A stretch of DNA of 64,000 nucleotides from QHWF01 sp036848175 (GCA_036848175.1 DAIUKO010000005.1:1-64000), one strand, 5' to 3'; shown: positions 27,685 to 39,200, numbered from the stretch's first letter. The notes: generated by a model not told the origin, from the sequence alone. Made by a program: numbers and translations.

Positions 27685-29943
27685 ATGAGCACGTCGGCCA
27701 GCGTCACAGTCCTCGACGAGAACGGCCACGGCCTGTCTGGAGTCGGCGTCTACCTCGACGACATCTCTCGTCTGCGCGTCATTCAACTCGGCAAAGACGT
27801 GACGAACACCGATGGGCGAGTCACGTTCAGCTACGCGGCCGATGCCGCAGATCCCGGCAGCCCGGGCAAACAAGCGCGGCTGCTTCGGCTGCGCGTCCAG
27901 GTCGGACAACACGTCCTAAAAGAGGTCCAGCGGGCCGATTCCCCGCAAGCGCTCACCTTCGACCCGATCACGCTCAAAACAGGCGAGCGGGACAGCAAGC
28001 TGGCGACGCTCGGCACTGGAGCGCCGGCGCGCGTCACGCAGGCGAACGCGGTGCGGTGGCTGGTCGACAACGAAGCCGCCTGGGGACGCGTCCAGGACGT
28101 CATCGAATTCGCCGGGACGCACAAAGGAAAACTCGACGTCATGCAGCTGCAAATCGACGTCGAAGATTTTTCGCACGCGTTCCGCGTCGAGAAGCCGCTC
28201 ATCGTCCTGCGCTTCGATCCGAACGCGCCGCTCGACGCCGCGCACAGGCGTTTGCTGAACGAGAAGGACGTGCGGATCGAACGCTCGCTGCTCGCGCAGG
28301 TGCAGAGGGGCACCGAACTGCGGATCCAGATTCCGAAGATGCGGCTCGATCGACGCGGCCTCGCCGTCGTCGGCGCGATCACCGGCCTCACCCTGCTGCT
28401 CGTCGTCGGCGCCTTGTGCTCGATTCTGGTCGCCGTGATCCTCGCCGTCGCCGTCCCGATCGCCGGCATCAGCACCGTCCTGTATCTCGTGGAACACCGA
28501 GACTTCTCCACCCGGTTCGGCAGGAGAAAGCTGTCGCGCTGGTTCGATCAGGCAATCGCGGATCTCCAGAGTGCGCCGCCGACCAATCCGCCGGCGCCGC
28601 CATTGGGCGCAGTGCGCATCGTCGATCTGCGCCTGCGCTCGAACAACGTCTTTCACACCAAGATGGTCGTCGATCGCGATGTCGAGGCGGTGCTGCTCGG
28701 ATCGCCGTTCGAGCAGCACTATTTCGACTCGCAGCACGTGCTCGAAGAGCCGCGGCGCGGACGCGATGCGTCGAAAGGTCCGATTCACGAGATGAGCGTG
28801 GCGGTGCGCGGCCCGGCCGTCGGCCACCTGCAGGAAGTGTTCAATTCACACTGGAACATCGCCGAACCGTCCGACCCGTTGCCGCCGACGCCCGGACTTC
28901 CGGATGCGCCCGCGAACCTGAATGACGGCGAATTCCGCTGCTCGGTGCAGGTCGTGCGCACGTTCGACAAGATGTTCGCGCCGGCGACCGACGGCGAGAA
29001 GGGCGTGCTCGAGGCCTACCTGCGCGGCTTCCATTTCGCCGAGCGGTTCATCTACATCGAGAACCAGTACTTCAACAACGACACGATCACGCAGGGGCTC
29101 ATCGACGCGCTCAAGGCGAAGCCGAAGCTCGAGGTGATTCTGCTGCTGAATCCGGCGCCGGACATGCCGATGTATCTGTCCTGGCAGCAGAAGGCGATTC
29201 AGAAGATCATCGATGCGCTCGGCGGCGAGATGCCCGCCAAGGGACGCCTCGGCGTGTTCAGCACGTGGACGCACGCCTCCAAGCAATCCACCGGTCAATC
29301 ACATCCGACGCTGGTCGACAACTACTTACACACCAAGTCCGCGTTGATCGACAACCGCTGGGCCACGGTCGGCTCGGCCAATCTCGACGGCGTGTCGCTC
29401 GACTTCCTGCAGTACTTACCGACACTGCTCGACGGCGACGTGCGCAATACCGAGACGAACGTCGTCGTGTTCGACGATGTGTCGCCGACCGTGCCGGCGG
29501 TCGATGCGTTGCGGCGCCGTCTCTGGTCGGAGCATCTGGGCCTGCCCGAGACCGATCTGGCCGATGCGCCCGATAAGAGATGGCTGCCAGTCTGGCGGCA
29601 GCAGGCCGACGCCAAGAAGGCGGCGCTCACGGCGAATCTCGACACGGTCGTGTCCAGCCGCGTGCTCGAGTGGCCGTCGACGTCCTTCGAGCAGCGGCTC
29701 TGTTTCTGCGACCGGCTCAGAGCGGATCGCAGCCACTCGACGGCGCGTGTCTACCTGCAGGAGCTCCTGAAACCGAAGGACGTGCCGGCGGAGATCGTCG
29801 CCTCGAACGGTCCTGGCAGCTACGAATTCACCTACGGAGCATTCCCGAACACGACCGTGCCCGGCTCAACGCCTGCGAGCGCAGCGGCGACTCCGGTTGC
29901 CGGCGCGGCGGCAATCGCCGACGACGAAGCGGCGGCGACGTAA
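27685..29943 (+). CDS. Phospholipase-D-superfamily protein with membrane hairpin
   Basis: 752 aa from ATG 27685 (GGAGGG seven bases upstream). Order: an N-terminal Ig/carboxypeptidase-regulatory-like sandwich (VTVLDENGHGLSGVGVYLDD, residues 5-75), a mixed region, a strongly hydrophobic pair of segments (226-271, LTLLLVVGALCSILVAVILA), then the PLD core. The second HKD motif is perfect (H549-T-K551, D556, followed by GSAN). The first, HTKMVVDRD at H324, has its Asp one place early, so it may be altered. IENQYF at 458-463 is the hallmark of true phospholipase D enzymes. Predicted role: phosphodiester cleavage at a membrane. It is the first gene of a tight five-gene unit; the next starts three bases later. 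The tail is low-complexity Ala-rich. Confidence 0.82.
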   Translation: MSTSASVTVLDENGHGLSGVGVYLDDISRLRVIQLGKDVTNTDGRVTFSYAADAADPGSPGKQARLLRLRVQVGQHVLKEVQRADSPQALTFDPITLKTGERDSKLATLGTGAPARVTQANAVRWLVDNEAAWGRVQDVIEFAGTHKGKLDVMQLQIDVEDFSHAFRVEKPLIVLRFDPNAPLDAAHRRLLNEKDVRIERSLLAQVQRGTELRIQIPKMRLDRRGLAVVGAITGLTLLLVVGALCSILVAVILAVAVPIAGISTVLYLVEHRDFSTRFGRRKLSRWFDQAIADLQSAPPTNPPAPPLGAVRIVDLRLRSNNVFHTKMVVDRDVEAVLLGSPFEQHYFDSQHVLEEPRRGRDASKGPIHEMSVAVRGPAVGHLQEVFNSHWNIAEPSDPLPPTPGLPDAPANLNDGEFRCSVQVVRTFDKMFAPATDGEKGVLEAYLRGFHFAERFIYIENQYFNNDTITQGLIDALKAKPKLEVILLLNPAPDMPMYLSWQQKAIQKIIDALGGEMPAKGRLGVFSTWTHASKQSTGQSHPTLVDNYLHTKSALIDNRWATVGSANLDGVSLDFLQYLPTLLDGDVRNTETNVVVFDDVSPTVPAVDALRRRLWSEHLGLPETDLADAPDKRWLPVWRQQADAKKAALTANLDTVVSSRVLEWPSTSFEQRLCFCDRLRADRSHSTARVYLQELLKPKDVPAEIVASNGPGSYEFTYGAFPNTTVPGSTPASAAATPVAGAAAIADDEAAAT

Positions 29944-29946
29944 GCC

Positions 29947-32900
29947 ATGGCCACCACCGTCGATCGCCTGGCGCACGACGTCGGACAGCTGTTGAAGTTT
30001 GTCGGCGCCGTGACCGGCGCCAAGGACGGCCCGGAGGAGCTCCTCGCGTCGCTCGGCTGGGATCTGCCGCCGGGGGTTCGCGACATCGGACTCGCGTCGG
30101 TCGATTTTTCGTCGCTCTCGCAGTGCCTCGAGCGCCTCGAAGCGGCGATCGGCAGCGATGCCGGCGGCGAAGTGATCGCCGAGCGGTTCGCCGAGCTGCT
30201 CGTCGAGATCGATCACGCGTTCACGCACTTGCGTGCGGTGGTCGCCGGCCTGAGCGCGGCCGGCGACTATCTCGATCAAACGCAGATCAAATCCGAGTTC
30301 CTGCCGCGAATGACGGATTTGCTCGCGACGTCGCGCATCGGCGCAGCATCGCCGATCGGTCTCCTGTTCCTGCAATTCTTCGGCATCGTGACGGTCCGCC
30401 CGTTCCCCGCGGATCCGAGCAAGTACCAGGTCGAGCACGCGCGGGCGACCGTCGATTGGGGATCGCTGACCAAGCTGTTCACCGATCCGGTCGGTCTGCT
30501 GCAGGCGCGATACGGGTGGGGCACGCCGAACTTCGACGGTGAAAGTCTGGTGACGAATCTCAGTGCGCTGCTCGAGGCGATCGGCGAGCCGGCGCGAGTG
30601 CGGGCGCTGCCGCGCCGCGTCGAAGAGCAGCTCACCGGCAGGTTCGTACCCGAAGCGGACACGGCGCCGGTGACTCAACTCATCACCAGCCTCGCGCGTG
30701 GTGATGACAACAGCGGGCTCGACGCCGGCGTGTCCTTCTTCCCGCTGCGCGCGTCCGCACCCGGCGCCGCCGATGCCGGCCTCGCGCTGAACCCGTTCGT
30801 CCACGGTTACGCGTCGCTGCAGTTTCCGCTGGCGCCGCAGACAGTGCTCGAGTTCGAGTCGACAGCGGCGCTCGACTCCGGCGTCGTCCTGCAGTTCCGT
30901 CCGAACGCACGGCCATCACTGAAATCCGGTCTGCTCGGTCCCGACGGCGTCGTGGACAGCGCGACCGGCAAGGCCGTCGTCCGCGTGAAATACGCGGCGG
31001 AAGCGGGCAACCCGCAGCGGCTGCTCGAGCTGCCCGGCGACGGCGTCATCGAATTCGATGCGATGACGTTCACCGGCGGCGTGGAAATCCTCGAGGGCGA
31101 GCTCGCGCCGAGCGTCGGCCTGAAGCTGACCGGCGGCCATGCGGCGCTGCGAGCGAACGGCGCCGATTCGTTCGTCGCCGACGTGCTGCCTGGCGACGGC
31201 CTCGATCTGCATTTCGATCTCGGGATGCGATGGTCGGCCGCGCGCGGCTTCAGCTTCGAAGGGTCGGCGTCGGCGGAGCTCGATCTGCCGCTGCACCTGT
31301 CGATCGCGGGGCTCGAGATCGATCGGCTCCACGTCGCGGTTCGGCCGTCGGACTCGCAGGTCGAGCTCGAGGTCAGCGTCGCCGCCGGCGCGACGATCGG
31401 GCCGGTCTCGGCCGCACTCGATCGCGTGGGCGCGCTGGCGTCGTTCGCGTTCCACGACGGCAACCTCGGTCCGATCGATGCCGACCTCGGGTTCAAGCCG
31501 CCCTCGGGCATCGGCTTGTCGGTCGACGCGCACGGCGTGGTCAGCGGCGGAGGGTTCCTGTTCCACGACGCGACGCAAGGCTTGTACGCCGGCGCGATGC
31601 AGCTGTCGATTCACGAGCAGATCACGCTCAAGGCATTCGGCCTCATCGCCACGCGCATGCCCGACGGCAGCCGCGGCTACTCACTCATCGTTTTCATCAC
31701 CGCCGAGGACTTTCGACCGATTCCGCTCGGCCTGGGCTTCACGCTGCTCGGCATCGGCGGCATGGTCGGCGTGAACCGCACGTTCGACGACAAGGTCCTG
31801 CGCGAGGGCTTGAAGAACGGCACGCTCGGCACGCTGCTGTTCCCGCGCGATCCGGTCGGCAATGCCCCAACGCTGATTCGAAATCTTGCGAACGTCTTCC
31901 CGGCGCGGCGCGGCAGTTATCTGCTCGGACTGGTCGCGAAGATCGGCTGGTTCACCCCGACGTTGGTCTACATGGACCTCGCACTGATCCTGGAGTTCGG
32001 ATCGCGCGAGCGGCTGCTCGCCCTCGGGCGCATCAGCGCGCTGCTGCCCTCCGCCGACAACGATCTCGTGCGCCTCAACATGGAGGCGGTGGGCGTCATC
32101 GATTTCGACGCGAGCACCGCCGCGATCGATGCCGTGCTGGTCGATTCGCGCCTCGCCCACAAGTTTCCGGTGACGGGTGCGGCAGCGCTGCGCGCCGGAT
32201 TCGGCAACGGTCCGTCCTTCGTGCTCGCGGTCGGCGGGTTCAATCCGCGCTTCGCCGCGCCGGCGAGCGTGCCGGTTCTCGAGCGCGTCGCGATCGCGCT
32301 GAGCTCCGGCGACAACCCGCGTCTCCTCTGCGAGGCCTACTTCGCGATCACCTCGAACACGGTGCAGTTCGGCGCGCGCGCCGCGCTCTATGCGAGCGCG
32401 GCGGGCTTCAGCGTCGAAGGCGACGTCGGCTTCGACGTGCTGGTGCAGATCGTCCCGCTGCATTTCATCGCCGATTTCCATGCGCGGCTGCAGCTGAAGC
32501 GCGGATCGCACAACCTCTTCATGGTCAGCCTGCAAGGATCGCTCGAAGGGCCGCGGCCGCTGCGGGTCAGCGGCAAGGCGACCTTCGAGATCCTGTGGTG
32601 CGACTTCACCGTCCACTTCGACACCACGCTCGTGAAGGGCGAGCGGCCGCCGCTTCCGCCCGCGGTCAACGTGCTCGCGCAACTCACACAGGCGCTGGCA
32701 TCGCCGGCGAGTTGGACGACCGAGCGCAGCGCGTCGCAGGCACACGGCGTGGCGTTGCGCAGCCTGCCGCCGCCGGGCGCGACCACGCCGCTGATGCTGG
32801 ATCCATTGGGTCAGCTGTCGGTCAGGCAGCAGGTCGTGCCGCTCAACACGGCGCGCGATATCGACAGCTTCGGCGGCGCACCGATCGCCGGTGCGCGCCG

Positions 32901-33486
32901 CTTCTCGCTCACGGCGGCGCTCAGCGGCGCCCCGCTGCTGAGCGCGGCGCTCCGCGCCGACTTCGCGCCGGCGCAGTTCTTCGAGATGAGCGATGACGAG
33001 AAGCTCACGGCGCCCTCTTTCGAATCGATGGACGCGGGCTGCGTGTTCGGCGATGCGCGCGCGCTCTTCGATCCGGCACACGTGATTCCGGCGCCGCTCG
33101 AATACCAGCCGATCAGGATTACGCTGCAAGGGCCCTCGACGGCCCCATCGACCGCCTTCTCGAGCTCGCTCGCGGCCCTGATCGCGAGCAGCGCACCGGC
33201 CGCGTACACCTTGAGTGCGGGCCAATTGCAGACGTTCGCGCGCAGCGGCGCCGCTGCACGCGCGCCGGTGCGGCGCGTCGGCCGCGCGCGCTTCCGCAAC
33301 GATTCAGTCGAAGCCGGCGCGAGCTTCGCCCCGAAAGAGTGGACGATCGTGCCCACCGGCGACGGTCCTCCCGCCGCCGTCGATCCGGGCGTGCGCACCT
33401 TCAGTGAGTATCAAGCCGCGCTCACCGCCCTCAATCGCGCCGCCGCTCGCTGGCAACTCGTGCCCGCGCACGAAATCGAAGGTTGA
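29947..33486 (+). CDS. Giant beta-rich protein, DUF6603-like
   Basis: 1179 aa, no signal peptide and no clear membrane helix. An alpha-helical N-terminus (to about residue 160) is followed by a long region of alternating short beta-strands (about 250-900). The segment near 597-655 (LGFTLLGIGGMVGVNRTFDD, then GTLGTLLFPRDPV) is, as far as I recall, the core of DUF6603, a family of unknown function. The C-terminal 250 residues are Ala/Ser/Pro-rich. The composition suggests a large beta-helix or beta-solenoid-like structural protein, not an enzyme, but this is only inferred. It starts three bases after the PLD gene and ends nine bases before the next, so it should be made together with them. Confidence 0.7.
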   Translation: MATTVDRLAHDVGQLLKFVGAVTGAKDGPEELLASLGWDLPPGVRDIGLASVDFSSLSQCLERLEAAIGSDAGGEVIAERFAELLVEIDHAFTHLRAVVAGLSAAGDYLDQTQIKSEFLPRMTDLLATSRIGAASPIGLLFLQFFGIVTVRPFPADPSKYQVEHARATVDWGSLTKLFTDPVGLLQARYGWGTPNFDGESLVTNLSALLEAIGEPARVRALPRRVEEQLTGRFVPEADTAPVTQLITSLARGDDNSGLDAGVSFFPLRASAPGAADAGLALNPFVHGYASLQFPLAPQTVLEFESTAALDSGVVLQFRPNARPSLKSGLLGPDGVVDSATGKAVVRVKYAAEAGNPQRLLELPGDGVIEFDAMTFTGGVEILEGELAPSVGLKLTGGHAALRANGADSFVADVLPGDGLDLHFDLGMRWSAARGFSFEGSASAELDLPLHLSIAGLEIDRLHVAVRPSDSQVELEVSVAAGATIGPVSAALDRVGALASFAFHDGNLGPIDADLGFKPPSGIGLSVDAHGVVSGGGFLFHDATQGLYAGAMQLSIHEQITLKAFGLIATRMPDGSRGYSLIVFITAEDFRPIPLGLGFTLLGIGGMVGVNRTFDDKVLREGLKNGTLGTLLFPRDPVGNAPTLIRNLANVFPARRGSYLLGLVAKIGWFTPTLVYMDLALILEFGSRERLLALGRISALLPSADNDLVRLNMEAVGVIDFDASTAAIDAVLVDSRLAHKFPVTGAAALRAGFGNGPSFVLAVGGFNPRFAAPASVPVLERVAIALSSGDNPRLLCEAYFAITSNTVQFGARAALYASAAGFSVEGDVGFDVLVQIVPLHFIADFHARLQLKRGSHNLFMVSLQGSLEGPRPLRVSGKATFEILWCDFTVHFDTTLVKGERPPLPPAVNVLAQLTQALASPASWTTERSASQAHGVALRSLPPPGATTPLMLDPLGQLSVRQQVVPLNTARDIDSFGGAPIAGARRFSLTAALSGAPLLSAALRADFAPAQFFEMSDDEKLTAPSFESMDAGCVFGDARALFDPAHVIPAPLEYQPIRITLQGPSTAPSTAFSSSLAALIASSAPAAYTLSAGQLQTFARSGAAARAPVRRVGRARFRNDSVEAGASFAPKEWTIVPTGDGPPAAVDPGVRTFSEYQAALTALNRAAARWQLVPAHEIEG

Positions 33487-33495
33487 GAGATCCAC

Positions 33496-36240
33496 ATGGC
33501 TGCAGCTCCGCAAGCAAACCTGAGTTTCCTGCCGTGGGTGCGGCAGGGTGCCGCAAGCGGCATCGCCACCATCGACACGCTGACGCCCAAACAGGCCGCG
33601 GTCGCCGATGTGTCGATCACGCTCAGCGTCAACAACGCGCCGATGCCGGCCGTGCCGGTGCGACTGCGCGGACCGGCCGACGTCGTCGGCATCGATGCCC
33701 ATCAGGTCGTGCGCACCGATCCGCGTCCGGGCACCAGCGAATTCGAGTCGAACTGTTTTCCGTCGATCGAATTCGATCGCGCCGACTTCCCGTGGCTCTT
33801 CACGCCAGCGCGCGCCAACACGAACGGCCAATTGCGGCCGTGGCTGTGCCTCGTCGTCGTGCGCAGGCAGGACGGCGTGCAGCTCGCGAGTACCGTCGAT
33901 TCACCGCTGCCGGTGCTGTCGATCGCGGCGCCGGCCAAGCCGTTCATCGAGCTGCCGGATCTGAAAGACTCCTGGGCGTGGGCGCACGGTCAGGCGGCGG
34001 CTGACAACGGCGATCCAAACGCCGTCAGCCAGGCGCTGAATGGCGCGCCGCAGCTGTCGCTGTCACGGCTCGTCTGCCCGCGTGTGCTGGTGGCGAACAC
34101 GGACTACCTCGCGTGCGTCGTGCCAACGTTCGACCTCGGTCGCAAGGCCGGACTCGGCCAGCCGATCGCCGATACCGAGCTCACGGCCATCAATGCGCTG
34201 GCGCCGGCATGGGCGCTGACGGCGACGACCCCGGTGCAACTGCAGCTGCCCGTTTATTACTCGTGGTCGTTCCGCACCGGTCCGGCCGGCGACTTCGAAT
34301 CGCTGGCGCGGCGTCTGAAGATTTCGGTGCCGGCAGGCTTGGGGCAGCGAACGGTCGACCTCAGTCAGCCCGGCTTCCCATTGCCGGCGACGTTCCCCAC
34401 GAAGGCGACCGTCAAGCTCGAAGGCGCGTTGATGCCGTTGCGCGGCACGCCTCCTCCGGTCTTGTGGTCTGACCCCATCGCGACCGATTTCGAGAAGGCG
34501 CTCGCAAACGTCGTCAATCAACCGGGACTGAATCAGATCATCTTGCCGAGTGCCGATCCGCTGCTCGCGCCGCCGCTCTATGGCCGCTGGCATGCGGGCC
34601 GCGTCACGGTGACGCCCGGCGCCGCGAACTGGTTCGACGAACTGAATCTCGATCCACGGTGGCGCACGGCGGCGGCGATCGGCACGAGCGTCATCCAGGA
34701 CCATCAGGAAGCGTTGATGGCGTCGGCGTGGGAGCAGGCTGCGCAAATCCAACCCGTCAATCAGCGCATGCGCCAGTTTCAGTTGAGCATGGCGGTCGGT
34801 GAACGCCTGCACGCGCGGCATCTCATGGCGCTCACCGAGGAAGTGACGCTGCGCTTCGCCTCACCGGTCTTCAGCCGTATTCGCGTGCCGTCGAGCAACC
34901 CGGCCGGCCGCACGCTGATGGCGACGATGAGCGACACCTTGCTTCCGGCTCCAGCCACACGCCCGGCGATGCGGCGCATCGGCCGACAACGTGGACCTCT
35001 CACGCGGCGCGTTGCGGCGCAAGGATTCGTACGGTCGCCGATCAACACCTGGGTCGCGCGTCTCAACATCGTGAGCGGCGTTCCTGCGCCGCTGCCACCC
35101 GACATCAGCCGCGCGAACGTGTCGTTTCTCCCGACGGTTGAAAGCGTCACGACGCACGTGTGGAACTCCGGGTTTCAGATCGCCCCGGAAGGGCAACCGC
35201 TTCCGCCCGTGCCGGCCACCGATCCGCTGCCTCCGGAATGGGACTACCCGGGACAGTTCAGAGCGGCCGCCGTCGATCACGTGTCGCGCATTCGCGGTCG
35301 CCTGATCTCAGCGCTCGTCATCCCACGGACGATGAGCGAGACGGCGAGCTTCGTGCGGGCGCAGATGCATCCGCGCGTCGCGCTCGCGAATCTCGCACGC
35401 GCGGTGGTCACGACCGGCGACAACATCCTGCAGCCGACGGCGCCCGGCGTGACGCCAATCGGTACTGAAAGTGTGATGATGGCGCCGTCGTTTCCGGAGC
35501 CGATGTACGAGGCGCTCAAGGAGAAGTCGCAGGACCTGCTGCTGCCCGGGCTCGACCAGGTCGATCCCGACACGGTCGTCGGCCTGAGGACCAATCGTGC
35601 GTTCGTCGAAGCCTACATGATCGGCCTCAACTTCGAGATGGCGCGTGAGCTGCTGTTCCGCGGCTTCCCCACCGATCAGCAAGGGACGTACTTCCAACAC
35701 TTCTGGGGAACCGACGCGGGCGGCGCGGCGGCCATCGACGTCGACGACCTGCGCAAGAATCTCGGCCGCGTGCTCGGCGCACCAGTCGCGAATGCGCCCG
35801 CGGAAGAATTCGTCCTGCTCCTGAGGAGCGCCCTGCTGCGACGCTATCCGAACGCGATCATCTATCTGACGCCGGCGCTCACCGGTACCACGGCCACGCC
35901 GCCGCCCGACGTCTTTCCGATCTTCAACGGCGCGCTGGAGCCCGACGTCAATTTCGTCGGCTTTCCGATCAAACCCGAAACCGTCGTCGGCTCGGGCAGC
36001 AATCCCGGGTACTTCGTCGTGATTCAGGAACATCCGACGGAGCCGCGCTTCGGCCTCGACGTGAACGTCAGCGCCACGCTGGCGAACAAGAGTCACCTGG
36101 TCATCGGGACGCAGCCGCCCGCGGGCGTGCCGCTCAAAGGCCGCACCTGGGGCAAGAACTCCGCGCACATGGCGGAGATCACGCGGCGATTGCCGGTGCG
36201 CATCACCATTCACGCGTCGCAACTGGTGCCCCTGTCATGA
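33496..36240 (+). CDS. Large uncharacterised protein of the PLD-linked unit (914 aa)
   Basis: 914 aa, soluble by sequence, with no export signal. No family is recognised. Notable segments are FPSIEFDRADFPWLFTPA (about 88-105) followed by LRPWLCLVVV, a central PVYYSWSFRTGPAGDFE, RWHAGRVTV, and a C-terminal PGYFVVIQEHPTEPRFGLDV. The aromatic-rich conserved-looking blocks separated by Pro/Ala linkers suggest a multi-domain structural protein. Its stop overlaps the next start by four bases (ATGA at 36237-36240), a strong sign of translational coupling and of stoichiometric production with the 1490-aa protein. Confidence 0.65.
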   Translation: MAAAPQANLSFLPWVRQGAASGIATIDTLTPKQAAVADVSITLSVNNAPMPAVPVRLRGPADVVGIDAHQVVRTDPRPGTSEFESNCFPSIEFDRADFPWLFTPARANTNGQLRPWLCLVVVRRQDGVQLASTVDSPLPVLSIAAPAKPFIELPDLKDSWAWAHGQAAADNGDPNAVSQALNGAPQLSLSRLVCPRVLVANTDYLACVVPTFDLGRKAGLGQPIADTELTAINALAPAWALTATTPVQLQLPVYYSWSFRTGPAGDFESLARRLKISVPAGLGQRTVDLSQPGFPLPATFPTKATVKLEGALMPLRGTPPPVLWSDPIATDFEKALANVVNQPGLNQIILPSADPLLAPPLYGRWHAGRVTVTPGAANWFDELNLDPRWRTAAAIGTSVIQDHQEALMASAWEQAAQIQPVNQRMRQFQLSMAVGERLHARHLMALTEEVTLRFASPVFSRIRVPSSNPAGRTLMATMSDTLLPAPATRPAMRRIGRQRGPLTRRVAAQGFVRSPINTWVARLNIVSGVPAPLPPDISRANVSFLPTVESVTTHVWNSGFQIAPEGQPLPPVPATDPLPPEWDYPGQFRAAAVDHVSRIRGRLISALVIPRTMSETASFVRAQMHPRVALANLARAVVTTGDNILQPTAPGVTPIGTESVMMAPSFPEPMYEALKEKSQDLLLPGLDQVDPDTVVGLRTNRAFVEAYMIGLNFEMARELLFRGFPTDQQGTYFQHFWGTDAGGAAAIDVDDLRKNLGRVLGAPVANAPAEEFVLLLRSALLRRYPNAIIYLTPALTGTTATPPPDVFPIFNGALEPDVNFVGFPIKPETVVGSGSNPGYFVVIQEHPTEPRFGLDVNVSATLANKSHLVIGTQPPAGVPLKGRTWGKNSAHMAEITRRLPVRITIHASQLVPLS

Positions 36241-39200
36241 CTGATTTCTTCAAGAGCAGCGTCACGATTCCCGGATCGAACCCGGCGATCCCGCCGCAAT
36301 CGCTCTGTCCCGGTGATTTGCCGCTGGTGCTGCTGCCGGTGCGGCTGGAGACGCGCTTCTTCGTCCTCGCGAGCGGCGTCACCGAGCTGCGCGTGCGCAT
36401 CTTTCCCGACAAGATTCATCTCGACAGCCACGAACCGGATCTCACCGCCGACGAGCAGACCTGGGGACAGCACTACTGGCAGCAGAACTGGTCGGCGGGC
36501 AGCGGTGAAGTCGCCTGGCGGCAGATCGCCGATCGTTTCGGCGCGAGGCGTGCGGCGTGGATCGTCCGCGTCCTGGAGCCGACCAATGCGGCGCAGCGTA
36601 CCTCTTCACCGCCGGTCGCGCCGGTGTTTCCAGCGATCGCCGTCGCCGGCGAAGATGCGACGTGGCGTCACGCGCCACACGCGCGCCTGATGCCCGATCG
36701 CTGGGTCGCCGTCGTGCACTCCGCAGGTCGAGTCGCGTTGACCGTCACGGGCACCGACATCAAGAAGCCGCTCGCGGTCGGTCCCGACCCTCACGCGCCC
36801 GAGCCCGATTCGGGGACCGCGGCGGCCATCGCGCGGGGCGAACAGCTTGCCATTGACGACGGCATGAAGTGGATGACCGATTTCAACGAAGCGGAATCGG
36901 CGGGCATGGCGCTGCGCATCGCGATTCCGCCGGCCGTGCTGAGTGCCGGTCTCGACAGTCTCGTCGTGTTCGGGGTCGTCCGCTCGCTGACCGTTGCGGA
37001 GACGGCGAATCAGTTGGCCGACCTCTTCGACGCCCATCACTACACGGACGGCCTCGCGTTCGTGCGTCCCGGCACGCCGACCAACAACACCGACGATCGG
37101 CGCGCCGGCTACAGCTCGCAGGATCCCGGACATCAGCGCAGCTTCGACATCGAAGTCGCCAGCACGCCGGCGATCGAGGACCACAACGCGTTGCGCGTCG
37201 GCACGGCGCTTGGGCTTCCCTTCAACCGGATCCTGCCGACGTTCGGCCGCATCGAGCGCGGGCTCGAGCGCGACGACCTGCACATGCGCAGCATGAACAC
37301 CGCGCTGTGGCAGGTCGGCTGGGGATACTTCCTCAGCAACATGATCGGCGCCGAGGCCGGACTCACGCGCGCCGACCTCGATTGGGCGCGGGCACATTTT
37401 CTCGATCACGTGCGCAGCTTCGGACCGTTTCCGGCGCTGCGCTGCGGCGCCCAGCCGTACGGCCTCCTGCCCGTGACGTCGCTCGATCTCTGGCAGGCCG
37501 GCACTGGCGAGCCGGTCACGTCGCAGGACGCGTGGCTCAAAGGCATGCTCGTCACGCTGCGCGACAGCGTGTGGCGCGAGGCTGCGGGATCGGTGGCGCG
37601 GATCGGCAGCCGTCAGAACCCGACCGATCCCGACGCCGACCTCGCCGACGTGATGCGCACCGACGGTCTCTCGAGTACGTACCGCACGCGCAACGTCTTC
37701 GGACGCCATTTTCTTCAGCATCTCTACCGGTTCCTGGCGTCGAATTTTCCCGACAGCGATCCAACGCAAACGTCGCTCCTGCAGCGCCTCGGGGCATCAT
37801 GGCGTCCGCGTCTCGCGCATCTCTGGAATGCCGACTGGCAATGGAACGTGGTTGCGCCGCTGATTCAGTCCGGCGAGGTCTCGCCGTGGGCCAAACTCGA
37901 ACCGAACTACATCGCCGCGATGCTCGCCGAGCCGCACATCGAGCAGCTGGTGCTTGCGCGGCCCGATCCGCATGCGCCCGACGACACCACGAGCCTGTTG
38001 CAGGCGCTGCTGCGGCATGCGTTCCTTCGCGAGATCGCGTACGCCGCGGCAGCGCTGCAGGCGAACGAAACGGGCGCCGACCTGTTGGCGCTGCTGCGCG
38101 ACGCCGAGCTGGTCGATCTCGTCACCGGCGCACCGCCGACGCTGCACTGGAGACGGCAGCTCGAACGGACACTCACGGCGACCGGCGGCAGCACGATTCG
38201 CGACTTCCTGGAAACCCGGACGAGTTTCACGGCGCCGGGACTCGCGGCGCTGGGCGAGTTCCGTGCGAGTCTCGCCGATCTCAAGGATCTCGACAGCGAG
38301 GCGCTGTCGCAGCTCGCGCAAGGCACGCTGGATCTGTCGGCGCATCGGCTCGATGGGTGGGTCACGTCGATGGCGACCAAACGCCTGACCGCGATGCACG
38401 CGGATGGCCCGATGGGCCAGTACATCGGGGCGTACGGCTGGGTCGAGAATCTCAAACGGATTCCCGCGTCGCTGGTGAAGCCGGTCGCGTCGCCGCCGCC
38501 CGGAGAACCGGGTCCGCTGCAGACTCCCGCCAACGACAGCGGTTTCATTCACGCGCCGTCGATGACGCACGCGGCGGCCGCGGCCCTGCTCCGCAACGCC
38601 CATCTCGGGCCGACCGGTGTGCCGGCCGCCACCGGGCCGTTCGCGATCAATCTGTCGTCACGCCGCGTGCGCGAAGCGACACGGCTCCTCGAAGGCGTGC
38701 GGCAGGGTCAACCGCTGGGCGCGCTGCTCGGCTACCGCGTCGAACGCCTGCTCCACGACACCGTCTCCGACGGACGCACCATGGATCGCTTCATCGCTCC
38801 GCTGCGCCGCGTGGCGCCGCTCGTCGCGCGCGGCAGCGCTGTGACCACGGCACCGGTGGACACGATCGCGGCCAACAATGTCGTCGACGGCCTCGTGCTC
38901 AACCGCCGCTGGAACGAGGATCACGCCGCGGTCATGCTCGAGCTGAACACGGCGACGATGGGCACGAGCGATCTTTCGAACCTGACGGCGATCTTCGCCG
39001 CACTGGCCGATGCGATCGATGGCTTGAGCGACGCGCTGACCGCGGAGGCGGTTTATCAACTCACACGCGGCAACACGTCGCGCACGGCGAGCACGCTGGC
39101 GGCGATTGCGCAGGGCGACGCGCCGCCGCCGGAGCTGGAGGTGACGCGGACGCCGCGATCCGGCACGTCGCTCACACATCGCCTGCTGGCGTTGATGAGC

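Noticed and set aside
31681..33225. A 514-codon frame antisense to the DUF6603-like gene
   Set aside because: Arg/Glu-rich shadow composition, no ribosome binding site, and the + strand gene continues the operon.
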